Source of the DNA: an uncultured bacterium
GTDB lineage: Bacteria > Bacteroidota > Bacteroidia > Bacteroidales > Paludibacteraceae
DNA length: 13,824 bases
Assembly (NCBI GenBank): GCA_947074225.1
Contig: CAMTOX010000009.1
Location: 1 to 13,824, forward strand
Reading direction: 5' to 3'
In this document: in pieces, positions 1-7,649 of the stretch
Numbering within the stretch: the first letter of the stretch is position 1
Layout: each line of letters begins with the position of its first letter
Position numbers and translations under genes: made by a program
The notes under the pieces: generated by a model
Seen by the model: only the letters and a program-made list of their open reading frames with translations
Database searches by the model: none
What the model was told of the DNA's origin: nothing

Positions 1-337
1 CGACAGCTAAACCTTCCAAACGTACTGGAACTTCCATTACTACTGGTTTGTTCTCGAATACTTCTAAGAAGTCAATGTGAAGAACTCTATCTGATACTGG
101 GTGAAATTGCAATGATTTCATGATTGCCTTAACCTCTTTACCATCGATATTCAAGTTTACCAAGAAGATTTCTGGAGTATAGATTAATTTACGTAAGTCT
201 GAATTAGTACAAGAGAAGTGGATATTCTCTGCGCCACCATACAACTCACATGGTACTGAATCATTGTTACGTACTGCTTTAGTACCTTTTTTACCTAAGT
301 CGGTACGTAAAGTACCTTTCAATTCAAATGTTTTCAT
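1..337 (-). CDS. rplY: 50S ribosomal protein L25/Ctc, 5' part (cut by window edge)
   Basis: The first 112 codons of a minus-strand gene that runs off the window start; the ATG lies at 337-335. The translation begins MKTFELKGTLRTDLGKKGTK and continues with VPCELYGG, PEIFLVNL, and then SLQFHPVSDRVLHIDF. This is the N-terminal 5S rRNA-binding domain of the L25 family, and the last residues (KPVVMEVPVRLEGLAV) already enter the second beta domain of the long Ctc/TL5 form, so the full protein should be about 190 residues. L25 binds 5S rRNA in the central protuberance of the large subunit. The gene lies downstream of hemW on the same strand but has its own promoter and a leader of about 85 bases with a hairpin. 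The call is firm; the 3' end is not visible. Confidence 0.93.
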   Translation of the reverse strand, partial: MKTFELKGTLRTDLGKKGTKAVRNNDSVPCELYGGAENIHFSCTNSDLRKLIYTPEIFLVNLNIDGKEVKAIMKSLQFHPVSDRVLHIDFLEVFENKPVVMEVPVRLEGLAV

Positions 338-366
338 TTTGTTTAATAATTAATTGTGTTACTCAA

Positions 367-399
367 AATTTAAGCTTATCGCGGGGCTTAATTTCCCAT
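367..399 (-). promoter_or_regulatory. Hairpin in the rplY 5' leader
   Basis: Read on the minus strand, TTAAGC and GCTTAA pair around a ten-base loop (CCCGCGATAA), and a further AAA/TTT extends the stem past a one-base bulge. The hairpin lies wholly within the predicted transcribed leader of rplY, about 30 bases before the start codon. Many ribosomal protein genes are controlled by leader RNA structures; whether this one works that way is inference from position alone. Confidence 0.4.
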
Positions 400-428
400 C
401 ACACGGGCAATGCCTTGAAAAGCGACTG

Positions 429-460
429 CAAAGATACACTTTTCATTATAAATACACAAC
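429..460 (-). promoter_or_regulatory. Bacteroides-type promoter for rplY
   Basis: The minus strand carries a -7 box TATCTTTG (436-429) preceded, after a 20-base spacer, by GTTG (460-457) as the -33 box. This matches the Bacteroidota sigma-ABfr consensus TTTG-N19/20-TAnnTTTG except for one base in the -33 box. Transcription would begin near 422, leaving a leader of about 85 bases before rplY. Confidence 0.75.
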
Positions 461-537
461 ACCCTTACTTAAACAATTTTCTACTCTGAATGCGTATTTC
501 TGAGGAACTAACAACTGCCTAAAAGTAGACTAAATAT

Positions 538-1662
538 CTAAACGCGTATTAAATCACTCATGATACTATCGGAAATATAGATTCCTTGACGGGTCAAAGA
601 TAAGTAACCATTGCATATCTCTAAGTTTCCGTTCTTTAAATATTTATCGGCAATGGTTAACATCTCTTCTACCCACTGAGGGGGAAAGTGTTTCTCTAAG
701 AGTGCCATCTCTACTCCTTCTTTTGTTCGTAAGGCAGTAAATACCATTTCATTAAACAGCTCTTGCGGGTTAAGTTCTTCCACCTCCCAATATATCTTCT
801 GCTCCTCTACCCCTTCACAATAGTTCTTAGTATGACTCACATTCCAGCGTCGGGAGTTGCCATTATATGAGTGTGCTCCGGCACCTAAGCCCACATAGTG
901 TATTCCTCTCCAATAAGAGCTATTGTGTTGAGAGCGTTTCCCGGATTTTGCAAAGTTCGAGATTTCATACTGTTCATAACCATGTTTATCTAAAGACTCT
1001 ATCATCTGATCGAATAGTGCTACACTTGCTTCATCGTCCAATGGTTCTACTGCGCCGCGTCTTACTCTACTACTTAAAGCAGTACCCTCTTCGTACATTA
1101 AGCTATAGGCAGAGATATGCTCAACCCCTAAAGCAATAGCTTGGTTTAGACTATTCTCCCAAAGGCTACTACTCTGCCCTGGAAGAGCATACATTAGGTC
1201 TATACTTATATTCTTAAAACCATATTTGCGGCAGCGTTCTATAGCCTTTATAGCTGTTTTTACATCGTGACGTCTATTTAAGAACTTCAATTCAGCATCA
1301 TTAAAGCTTTGCACACCCATACTCAACCTATTGATAGGAAACTTACTAAGTACACTCAGATACTCTTCGGTGAGGTCATCTGGATTACATTCCATAGTTA
1401 TCTCTTGTAAGTTCTCTAAATCTATTACTGCCGATATTCCCTCAAAAAGTTTCAATAGTAGTGTTTCGCTTAATAACGAAGGAGTTCCTCCACCAATGTA
1501 CAAAGTTTGCACAGAATCTTGAATCTCATTGCAACGTTGATTGAGCTCTTGCAGCAAAGCATGGACATAACGACTTTGTAACGACATATCGGTACCACTA
1601 TGAAAGTCGCAATAGATACAGCGCTGAGCACAAAAGGGAATATGAATATAGATGCCACTCAT
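538..1662 (-). CDS. hemW: Radical SAM heme chaperone HemW
   Basis: A 374-residue protein of the HemN/HemW radical SAM family. HIPFC-AQR-C-IY-C (Cys11, Cys15, Cys18) is the CxxxCxxC motif that holds the 4Fe-4S cluster with S-adenosylmethionine, and YIGGGTPS (55-62) is the SAM-binding glycine motif. The residue after the third cysteine is Asp-Phe rather than the Gly-Cys of true oxygen-independent coproporphyrinogen oxidase (HemN), which points to HemW, a heme-binding protein thought to deliver heme to respiratory enzymes. Older annotations often call it coproporphyrinogen III oxidase-like. The C-terminal third (FNEMVFTALRTKEGV and after) matches the HemW C-terminal domain. The ATG at 1662 is the natural start, directly before the conserved IYIHIPF strand. 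The gene stands alone between the divergent unknown gene and rplY. Confidence 0.9.
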   Translation of the reverse strand: MSGIYIHIPFCAQRCIYCDFHSGTDMSLQSRYVHALLQELNQRCNEIQDSVQTLYIGGGTPSLLSETLLLKLFEGISAVIDLENLQEITMECNPDDLTEEYLSVLSKFPINRLSMGVQSFNDAELKFLNRRHDVKTAIKAIERCRKYGFKNISIDLMYALPGQSSSLWENSLNQAIALGVEHISAYSLMYEEGTALSSRVRRGAVEPLDDEASVALFDQMIESLDKHGYEQYEISNFAKSGKRSQHNSSYWRGIHYVGLGAGAHSYNGNSRRWNVSHTKNYCEGVEEQKIYWEVEELNPQELFNEMVFTALRTKEGVEMALLEKHFPPQWVEEMLTIADKYLKNGNLEICNGYLSLTRQGIYISDSIMSDLIRV

Positions 1663-1685
1663 AAAAAATCGTTTTCTTTCGAAAG

Positions 1686-1715
1686 CAAAGATACGAAAAT
1701 GATCTATATAGTAAA
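1686..1715 (-). promoter_or_regulatory. Probable hemW promoter
   Basis: A perfect -7 box TATCTTTG lies on the minus strand at 1693-1686. The -33 match is poor: the best candidate is TTTA at 1715-1712, with an 18-base spacer, which is short. If used, transcription begins near 1680, about 18 bases before the hemW ATG. Confidence 0.5.
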
Positions 1716-1778
1716 TTGAATAAAAGAAGATTGATATATTATTTGCCTACACCAATATCTTTATTCTAAATATATCAT

Positions 1779-1786
1779 TATCTTTG
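1779..1786 (+). promoter_or_regulatory. -7 box (TATCTTTG) of the unknown gene at 1814
   Basis: A perfect TAnnTTTG box on the plus strand 28 bases before the ATG at 1814. No good -33 TTTG lies at the usual spacing. A second, weaker box, TATCTTTA at 1756-1763, lies upstream with an ATTG 22 bases before it. This box matters for start choice: an in-frame TTG at 1784 falls inside it, so it could not be translated from a transcript starting near 1793. Confidence 0.5.
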
Positions 1787-1813
1787 GCAATATTCAAAAC
1801 ACCATTATATTCT

Positions 1814-2245
1814 ATGGAACAACGCGATTATTTGATGAAACAGATTGACCAAATGTCGGAGGTTATTGCTAGGTTAATTGGATATATTCTTGGAATAAAG
1901 AGAATTCCTTCCAAGAAAAGTGGTATTGAGATTGTTTCAGAGGTTTTTAACGATGAACTGAACATAGATTTCAATGCACTCATTCAAATGTCTAATGATA
2001 CCTTTATACCTTTTCTTACACAGACATTAAAGTTCAACAATCAACAGAGTGAGGAGTTAGCAGAACTCCTCTATCAGCTTGCGCAGCACGAAGAGAGAGG
2101 GAGTGAAAGGCTATTAGTCATTTACGAAAAGCTACAACTGCTCTACCTCTATTTAGCCAAACATCAGAAAACCTACTCTTTCGAACAGCACTGGCGATTA
2201 GAAGAGATAGCGTGTTATCTTCAGGAATTTAGTCCTACTACTTAA
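1814..2245 (+). CDS. Small helical protein of unknown function
   Basis: A 143-residue protein, taking the ATG at 1814. The frame is open back to a TTG at 1784, but that codon lies inside the probable -7 promoter box and is rejected as a start. The sequence (MEQRDYLMKQIDQMSEVIAR and on) looks mostly alpha-helical, with amphipathic segments rich in Leu, Glu and Gln and no signal peptide or membrane segment, so it is probably cytoplasmic. The N-terminus faintly recalls DUF6483-type proteins (a short conserved head followed by helices), but this is from memory and unsure. No catalytic motif is visible. It is transcribed alone, divergent from hemW and convergent with pyrH, and ends 11 bases before a strong terminator. 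The reading frame, codon use and flanking signals support a real gene; its function is unknown. Confidence 0.75.
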   Translation: MEQRDYLMKQIDQMSEVIARLIGYILGIKRIPSKKSGIEIVSEVFNDELNIDFNALIQMSNDTFIPFLTQTLKFNNQQSEELAELLYQLAQHEERGSERLLVIYEKLQLLYLYLAKHQKTYSFEQHWRLEEIACYLQEFSPTT

Positions 2246-2255
2246 CTCCATACAT

Positions 2256-2293
2256 AAACAATGGCGGCACAACTATTTGTGCCGCCATTGTTT
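2256..2293. terminator. Bidirectional terminator between the unknown gene and pyrH
   Basis: A perfect 17-bp stem, AAACAATGGCGGCACAA paired with TTGTGCCGCCATTGTTT around the loop CTAT, has A-rich and T-rich ends on both strands. It lies between two convergent genes (stop at 2245, pyrH stop at 2313) and should end transcription from both sides. Confidence 0.9.
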
Positions 2294-2312
2294 TATATCT
2301 ATTGCAAAGGGT

Positions 2313-3020
2313 TTAATTATGAACAAAAGTTCCAATACCTTCGCCCGTCATTACCTTCTTTAAATTACCCACTGTATCCATATCGAAAACTATAATAGGC
2401 ATATCGTTCTCTTTACACATGGCAGTAGCTGTTAAATCCATCACCTTTAAGCCACGATTATAGATTTCGTCATAGCTAATAGAGTCAAATTTAGTAGCAT
2501 TTTTATCTTTCTCAGGGTCGGCAGTATAGATGCCATCAACACGTGTACCCTTAAGCATTACATCGGCTTCAATTTCAATAGCGCGTAGTGCAGAGCCGGT
2601 ATCTGTAGTAAAATAAGGATTTCCGGTACCTCCCGATAGTATCACCACCTCTCCGGCTTGCAAAGAGGCTATGGCTTTTGCTTTGCTATAAAACTCGCCG
2701 ATAGGTTCCATTCTAATAGCTGTTAATACGCGTGCTTTCACCCCAATACTCTCCAAAGCAGAGTGCAATGCCAAGCTATTGATAACCGTGGCCAACATTC
2801 CCATCTGATCGCCCTTAACACGGTCGAAACCACGTCCGGCACCACTCAAACCACGGAAGATATTACCACCACCAATCACGATACCTATCTCTATGCCCAT
2901 AGCAGCAATTTCAGAGATTTGTTGTGCATATTCAGCCAAACGTTGGTCGTCAATGCCATATTGTTTCTGTCCCATGAGCGACTCTCCGCTCAATTTGAGT
3001 AAAATACGTTTAAATTTCAT
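2313..3020 (-). CDS. pyrH: UMP kinase
   Basis: The bacterial amino acid kinase-fold enzyme that phosphorylates UMP to UDP, the first committed step towards UTP and CTP, in the cytoplasm as a hexamer. Family motifs are in order: LLKLSGES near the N-terminus (phosphate-binding), GGGNIFRG (50-57), DQMGMLAT (71-78), and GGTGNPYFTTD (130-140), which contacts nucleotide. The length of 235 residues is typical. The frame is open to a GTG at 3023, directly before the ATG at 3020; the ATG is preferred because MKFKRILLKLSG is the normal family start. It is the last gene of the minus-strand cluster, 14 bases after kdsB, and ends at the shared terminator. The frr gene that often follows pyrH in other bacteria is not here. 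Confidence 0.96.
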   Translation of the reverse strand: MKFKRILLKLSGESLMGQKQYGIDDQRLAEYAQQISEIAAMGIEIGIVIGGGNIFRGLSGAGRGFDRVKGDQMGMLATVINSLALHSALESIGVKARVLTAIRMEPIGEFYSKAKAIASLQAGEVVILSGGTGNPYFTTDTGSALRAIEIEADVMLKGTRVDGIYTADPEKDKNATKFDSISYDEIYNRGLKVMDLTATAMCKENDMPIIVFDMDTVGNLKKVMTGEGIGTFVHN

Positions 3021-3034
3021 CACTTATTATCTAT

Positions 3035-3790
3035 TTATATCGGTAAATGTTGTAATAGTTTTTCAAGATCTTCTGGAGTATCTATGCCATAGCTTGGATG
3101 GTTGGTCTCGGCTACTTGGATGCAATAACCATGCTCTAACCAACGGAGCTGCTCTAAGGATTCGGCCACTTCAAGTGACGATGCGGGCAGTGTTGTAATA
3201 GCTTTCAATACTTGCGAACGGTAGGCATAAATGCCCACATGAGCATGATATGGGTAGTGCGATGCCCAAAGTTCAGGCTCCACACCACGTTGATATGGAA
3301 TAACAGAACGACTAAAAAGAAGTGCATGGTTATTTGAATCGAACACCACCTTTGGAGTATTAGGATTTGAGAGTTCGGCAAAGGTGGTTGCATCGTCAAA
3401 CCTACGTACCAAAGTGGCTATATCTGTTTGCGCATTCTCAAAACAGTGCATCAAGGCTTTAATCTGTTCGGGATGTATGAAAGGCTCATCGCCTTGAATA
3501 TTTATCACCACATCGTAGGCCATCGGTTGTAGTGTCATAGCCTCATAACAGCGGTCGGTACCACTTCTATGTTCGGCAGAGGTCATAACAACCTTACCAC
3601 CAAAACCTTTAACGCAGTTATAGATGCGCTCATCGTCGGTAGCCACAACCACATATTTCAGCACCTGTTTGGCCTGTTCATACACACGTTGTATCATGGG
3701 TTTACCCCCAATCTCTACCAATGGTTTTCCCGGAAAGCGAGTCGAAGCATAACGAGCCGGGATAATGCCTAAAAAAGTCTTCTCACACAT
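3035..3790 (-). CDS. kdsB: 3-deoxy-manno-octulosonate cytidylyltransferase (CMP-Kdo synthetase)
   Basis: Activates Kdo with CTP to CMP-Kdo, the donor for the inner core of lipopolysaccharide, in the cytoplasm. The N-terminal nucleotide-binding signature IIPARYASTRFPGKPL (9-24) is classic for KdsB, followed by VVATDDERI, the EHRSGTDR segment (73-80) and NIQGDEPFI (97-105), which contains the metal- and substrate-binding Asp. The 251-residue length is normal. The ATG at 3790 is the start. The gene follows the GH10-like hydrolase by eight bases and precedes pyrH by 14, so the three should be co-transcribed. UMP kinase makes the precursor of the CTP that KdsB consumes, which is a plausible link but no proof of coordinated control. 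Confidence 0.96.
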   Translation of the reverse strand: MCEKTFLGIIPARYASTRFPGKPLVEIGGKPMIQRVYEQAKQVLKYVVVATDDERIYNCVKGFGGKVVMTSAEHRSGTDRCYEAMTLQPMAYDVVINIQGDEPFIHPEQIKALMHCFENAQTDIATLVRRFDDATTFAELSNPNTPKVVFDSNNHALLFSRSVIPYQRGVEPELWASHYPYHAHVGIYAYRSQVLKAITTLPASSLEVAESLEQLRWLEHGYCIQVAETNHPSYGIDTPEDLEKLLQHLPI

Positions 3791-3798
3791 GATGAATA

Positions 3799-5313
3799 CT
3801 AAAATTTATAAGTCGCTTCGGCAGGCGCACTCTCATATTTAAAGCGGTTTACCGAAGTAACAATAAAAGTATATGTTTTATCTGTAAAGTCTACACCAAA
3901 GTTCTCCAAGTCTAACACATTATCAGTGCTACGCATGAAGATATTAGCAGGATTATTCAGATCTATTGGTTCCTCTTGCGTAAATAAATATACAATATAG
4001 TAGGCAGGAGCATAGCCACCATCTTGCTCAGAGTCGTCCCACAACAGATACTGACGGCTTCCCCACTGCTCTATCCGAAGGTTATTAGGCATATCACTTG
4101 CCCCACCCTTCACATTGCTATTTACAGGTACTAGAGCCGGAAGTTTATAGTTACTTTGACGTAAACTATCGGCAATGCCTTGTCTATTCTCCATAATAGC
4201 CTTGACACTAAAATGCATGGTACCCGAAATTTCCGGATGTTGTTCGTTAAGTTTCATTTGGCGAATAAGCTCATTACCATTACGCCATGCTGCAGCACCT
4301 TTAGCCTCGCCCAGGTATGAGGTAAACAAACCAATATAGAGGTTACGTCCAAAAGAGTATTTGCTCCACCATTCGGCAAGAATGCGGTAGTCGGCCACAG
4401 TTTTACCTATCTCCCAATAAAGTTGAGGTACTACATAGTCTATTGTCCCTTCGTCTAACCATTTCAATATGTCGGCATAAAGGTCGTCATAATTGGTCAC
4501 TCCGGCACGCGTGGCCGAGCCACGCACGGGGTCTTTTGCTTGGTTACGCCACACCCCGAATGGGCTAATACCAAACTCTACCCAAGGCTTAATATCTTTA
4601 ATGGTCTTAGAGAGTTCGGCAATGATAAGATCTACATTATTACGACGCCAATCGTCAATCTTACTATAGCCACGTGGATAATCTTTAAAGGTCTTTTGGT
4701 CGGGGAACACCTGTCCGCCCACACGATAAGGGTAAAAATAGTCGTCGAAATGTATGGCATCAATATCATAACGCGTCACCACATCGGCAACAATGCTATT
4801 TAAATAGGCACGTGTTTCCTCTAAACCCGGATTAAAGTAGTACTGACCACCATATTTCACAAATAGTTCCGGTTTACGGTAGTAGAGATGGTCGGGATGC
4901 AAGAGTGCCAAATTCTCATTATTCAACACCCTATAAGGGTTTAACCATACATGCACCTCTATGAAACGTTTGTGTGCCTCGTTTATCACAAAATCTAAAG
5001 GATCCCAATAAGGGTCTGGAGCCAGCCCTTGTTCTCCATTCAAGAAGAGCGACCACGGCTCATGCTCAGAGTCATAAAAAGCATCGGAGGTGGGGCGAAT
5101 TTGGAATACCACAGAGTTCATATTCAAAGCCTGTAGGGTATCGAGAATCTCTATCATCTGACGCTGCTGCTCTTCGACCGATAGTCCCGGAGCTTTTGGC
5201 CAATCTATATTGGCTACGGTGGCTATCCAAGCACCACGCATCTCATATTTAGGCTGAGCCGTAGCACTTAACAAAAGTAGTGTAAAGAGAGTGAGAAATC
5301 CAAGTCGCTTCAT
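3799..5313 (-). CDS. Exported GH10-like hydrolase (DUF187/GHL10 family)
   Basis: A 504-residue exported protein. Residues 1-19 form a signal peptide (MKRLGFLTLFTLLLLSATA, cut before QPKYE). The mature part starts with EMRGAWIATVANIDWP, then VVFQIRPTSDAFY, VHVWLNPYR, and IDAIHFDDYFYPY, the hallmarks of the DUF187 family of TIM-barrel proteins related to glycoside hydrolase family 10 (YngK-like). VVPQLYWEIG fits a late barrel strand. The last 100 or so residues (PNNLRIEQWGSRQYLLWDD onward) look like a fibronectin type III-like beta domain. Members are thought to act on cell-wall or other glycans, but the substrate is unsettled. There is no lipobox, so it is predicted to be periplasmic. It lies between the DUF6048-like gene and kdsB. 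Confidence 0.88.
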   Translation of the reverse strand: MKRLGFLTLFTLLLLSATAQPKYEMRGAWIATVANIDWPKAPGLSVEEQQRQMIEILDTLQALNMNSVVFQIRPTSDAFYDSEHEPWSLFLNGEQGLAPDPYWDPLDFVINEAHKRFIEVHVWLNPYRVLNNENLALLHPDHLYYRKPELFVKYGGQYYFNPGLEETRAYLNSIVADVVTRYDIDAIHFDDYFYPYRVGGQVFPDQKTFKDYPRGYSKIDDWRRNNVDLIIAELSKTIKDIKPWVEFGISPFGVWRNQAKDPVRGSATRAGVTNYDDLYADILKWLDEGTIDYVVPQLYWEIGKTVADYRILAEWWSKYSFGRNLYIGLFTSYLGEAKGAAAWRNGNELIRQMKLNEQHPEISGTMHFSVKAIMENRQGIADSLRQSNYKLPALVPVNSNVKGGASDMPNNLRIEQWGSRQYLLWDDSEQDGGYAPAYYIVYLFTQEEPIDLNNPANIFMRSTDNVLDLENFGVDFTDKTYTFIVTSVNRFKYESAPAEATYKF

Positions 5314-5345
5314 ATAGGGGTAATATAATGTTATTGGGTTAATGC

Positions 5346-6077
5346 TTAGGGGTTAACAATAGCTTTATTCATGTGCTTCTTCGCCGTAAAGAAGGTATAA
5401 CCAATGCTATAGGTAAAATTAAAGTTCGTTTTAGAGGCATTACCATAGCCGGGAACATACCACAAATACTCTTTACCTGGTGCCGAGGTGTGAAACAGAG
5501 ATCTAAAACGTACAGACCACCCCATGGTTAAACCATAGGCCACATCAATACGTATACCTCCCACTAACTCCAACCACCCGGTGTAGGTGCCTATGCCGCT
5601 ATAATTAAATAGCTGAGGCTCATTCCAAAAATCGTCATAATAGGGTACATCGCTCATGTGGTAATCTATTATCGACATACCATAGCGCACCCCTGCATAA
5701 GCGTAATGTTTAAGGTGTCCTATCTCATATTTTGTGTCGGGAACTCCAATAATATTAAAGTCCATACCAATACGCCAAAAAGGTGCCGAAGCACTATAGT
5801 TAGCTCCATTCACTATGGTTTGATCTATAGAGCCATAACCTATTTCAAAGACTGGAAAAAAGATATTATAAAGGTTCACATCGGCAAACGCCTCTACATT
5901 TACCACATTTTTGTCGAACACTAATCCCATAAAAGGAGAGGCAATGTCAAAATTTACTGAGAAACCACGAAAGGCAGGATCGAGCAACACTCGCTTCTCG
6001 CGCTTCTTCTGTGCCTGAAGAGGCAGAATCAGAGCAAACACCAAAAGTAGTAAGGTATATCGTTTAAAATAGTTCAT
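5346..6077 (-). CDS. Exported barrel-like protein (DUF6048-like)
   Basis: A 243-residue protein using the ATG at 6077. It has a clear signal peptide (positive head NYFKRY, hydrophobic core, LPLQA cut site before QKKREKR). The mature chain is rich in Tyr, Phe and Gly with alternating hydrophobic strands (FEIGYGSIDQ, WRIGMDFNIIG, HYAYAGVRYGMSI, LELVGGIRIDVAYGLTMGWS, NFTYSIGYTFF), as in small outer-membrane beta-barrels. I recognise it as DUF6048-like, a Bacteroidota-specific family of unknown role. A GTG at 6086 is in frame and would overlap the previous stop by four bases; the ATG gives a better signal peptide. It directly follows the DUF6452-like lipoprotein, a pairing I recall from other Bacteroidota. 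The strand count and any barrel structure are inference from composition. Confidence 0.75.
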   Translation of the reverse strand: MNYFKRYTLLLLVFALILPLQAQKKREKRVLLDPAFRGFSVNFDIASPFMGLVFDKNVVNVEAFADVNLYNIFFPVFEIGYGSIDQTIVNGANYSASAPFWRIGMDFNIIGVPDTKYEIGHLKHYAYAGVRYGMSIIDYHMSDVPYYDDFWNEPQLFNYSGIGTYTGWLELVGGIRIDVAYGLTMGWSVRFRSLFHTSAPGKEYLWYVPGYGNASKTNFNFTYSIGYTFFTAKKHMNKAIVNP

Positions 6078-6082
6078 AAGAC

Positions 6083-6580
6083 TCACTCTGTTGAGGTATT
6101 ACGGAAATAAATATTCACATTGTTTAATCCTTGAGGATTCACCTCTGGGTTAGCAATAACTGCCGAATCAATCATATGATTTGTTACCGTAATCTCTTCC
6201 AGATAAAAATTGGGCACGCAACCACATTGTAACGACATAAAAGCATCGGTAACAACATAGGTAAAGTTCAATGTATCGGAAATATTACTTAAAGTATCGG
6301 TCAATGAAAAAGCTGTTTCACCAACAATACGTTTTAATGGTAGAGAGAGAGAAGATACCGAACGGTTATACAACATACTATCGAAATCTATCGGATACAC
6401 GCGTAATGGTATAGAATAGGTTTCATTCAAATACTGTTCTGTTGTATTATCAAAGACAACTTGGTAAATAGATACCATAGCGGGACTATTGCGTTCCTGC
6501 CTGCACTCTTGGTCTGTAGTACAACCACACAGCATCAGTAACACTAAAAAAATAGGAAATATAATATTTTTACTCTTCAT
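6083..6580 (-). CDS. Lipoprotein of unknown function (DUF6452-like)
   Basis: A 165-residue protein using the ATG at 6580, two bases after the nitroreductase stop; the frame is open to 6601 but that would add an unlikely MGSISLE head. MKSKNIIFPIFLVLLMLCGC is a lipoprotein signal with the lipobox LCGC, so the mature protein starts at Cys20 with TTDQECRQ. The rest resembles a small beta-sandwich: alternating strands such as YSIPLRVYPIDF and TLNFTYVVTDAF, a Cys-Gly-Cys turn (LQCGCVPNFYLE), and a tail NVNIYFRN. I match it from memory to DUF6452. Its stop overlaps or abuts the start of the DUF6048-like gene, so the pair should be translated together. Function unknown; an envelope role is inferred. 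Confidence 0.75.
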   Translation of the reverse strand: MKSKNIIFPIFLVLLMLCGCTTDQECRQERNSPAMVSIYQVVFDNTTEQYLNETYSIPLRVYPIDFDSMLYNRSVSSLSLPLKRIVGETAFSLTDTLSNISDTLNFTYVVTDAFMSLQCGCVPNFYLEEITVTNHMIDSAVIANPEVNPQGLNNVNIYFRNTSTE

Positions 6581-6582
6581 TT

Positions 6583-7098
6583 CTAACGATATTGAACCCA
6601 TTCATTAACAGGTTTTCGTTTTAACACATCGTTCACTTTTGCTTCATCTGGATATCCTAATGGAATCATTGCCACAGGTTCCACACCCTCCTCCAACTGC
6701 AAATATTGAGTCAGTTTCTCCACCTGGAAATTACAAACCCAGCAACTTCCCAGCCCTTGGTCGGCAGCTGCCAGCACTAAGTGCTCCACTGCAATGGCCA
6801 CATCTATATCGGTATGATCTTTACCATCGGCTCTATGCCATCCTTGACTATGAATTCCACAAGCTACAATGCATAATGGAAAGTTCTTAAACCATGCTCT
6901 GGGATAACAGCTACGCATGGCCTGCAACCCCTCTTGGCTACTCACCACATAAAACCTATAGGGTTGATAATTCACTGCCGATGGTGCTAAACGTACCGCT
7001 TCTAGCAACAGCTCTACCACCTCAGGGGCTATGGCCCTATTCTCATAACTACGACAAGAGTAACGTAAGGCAGCTAAATCTAGGAATTGGCTTTTCAT
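6583..7098 (-). CDS. Nitroreductase family protein
   Basis: A 171-residue cytoplasmic flavoprotein of the nitroreductase fold. RYSCRSYENRAI (12-23) is the N-terminal FMN phosphate-binding segment, APSAVNYQPYRFYVV is the second conserved block (Asn-Tyr-Gln-Pro in place of the usual Asn-x-Gln-Pro), and the middle carries AIAVEHLVLAAADQGLGSCWV, with Gly-Leu-Gly-Ser-Cys-Trp typical of the family. MIPLGYPDEA precedes a C-terminal KRKPVNEWV. Such enzymes use NAD(P)H and FMN to reduce quinones or nitro compounds; the true substrate cannot be read from sequence. The short length matches the compact subgroup common in Bacteroidota. It begins seven bases after the upstream gene and overlaps nothing. 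Confidence 0.9.
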   Translation of the reverse strand: MKSQFLDLAALRYSCRSYENRAIAPEVVELLLEAVRLAPSAVNYQPYRFYVVSSQEGLQAMRSCYPRAWFKNFPLCIVACGIHSQGWHRADGKDHTDIDVAIAVEHLVLAAADQGLGSCWVCNFQVEKLTQYLQLEEGVEPVAMIPLGYPDEAKVNDVLKRKPVNEWVQYR

Positions 7099-7105
7099 AA
7101 TTGTT

Positions 7106-7594
7106 CTATATTAATGAATTCACTTCCGCTTTGAGATGATCTATAGCAACATCATTTGGGGTTTCTTGAACCGACATAAAGGTTGCCACAAGCAAAGTAG
7201 CATAATCCATACCGCTTTGACCGTTATTGCATTGTAAAGCAGTAGTATTTATTAATTTAACTATGCTTTCGCGCGCTGTTCCAATCATGCCCCATAACTC
7301 TAGGCTCACATAAATTTGTTGTGCCATATTGTGTTCAAACTCCTCGCGCACAGTGGTTAGCAACAGCTGTTGCACCTGCACCACAGAGAGGTTTGAGAGG
7401 TCGAAACGTAACACCATCACATCGGGCTTAGTACGTTCCATCAATAGTGTTAAACGCTCGTAGGCAGCTAAACGTGTAGGTAGCGCTTCGCGACGCAAAT
7501 CCATCATACGCTCATTATTTTGACGACGCATCATCAATATAATAATTACAAACAATGGAATAACCCCTATTAACAATGGTAATATATATAACAT
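7106..7594 (-). CDS. Membrane-anchored protein of unknown function (DUF7935-like)
   Basis: A 162-residue protein with one N-terminal membrane segment (YILPLLIGVIPLFVIIILMM, residues 3-22) followed by a positive stretch (RRQNNERMMDLRREALPTR), so the rest should face the cytoplasm. The segment AAYERLTLLMERTKPDVMVLRF and the later EEFEHNMAQQIYVSLELWGMI are the most family-like parts, and I recall similar proteins in Bacteroidota under DUF7935; this is uncertain. No catalytic motif is visible. It lies between the glycosyltransferase (gap 55 bases) and the nitroreductase (gap seven bases) and is probably part of the same operon. Unlike its neighbours it has no exported domain. Confidence 0.7.
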   Translation of the reverse strand: MLYILPLLIGVIPLFVIIILMMRRQNNERMMDLRREALPTRLAAYERLTLLMERTKPDVMVLRFDLSNLSVVQVQQLLLTTVREEFEHNMAQQIYVSLELWGMIGTARESIVKLINTTALQCNNGQSGMDYATLLVATFMSVQETPNDVAIDHLKAEVNSLI

Positions 7595-7649
7595 AATCTG
7601 TTTCTCTTAATCAATAAAAAGGTGGTTAACAACAAGATATTCTATGCGT

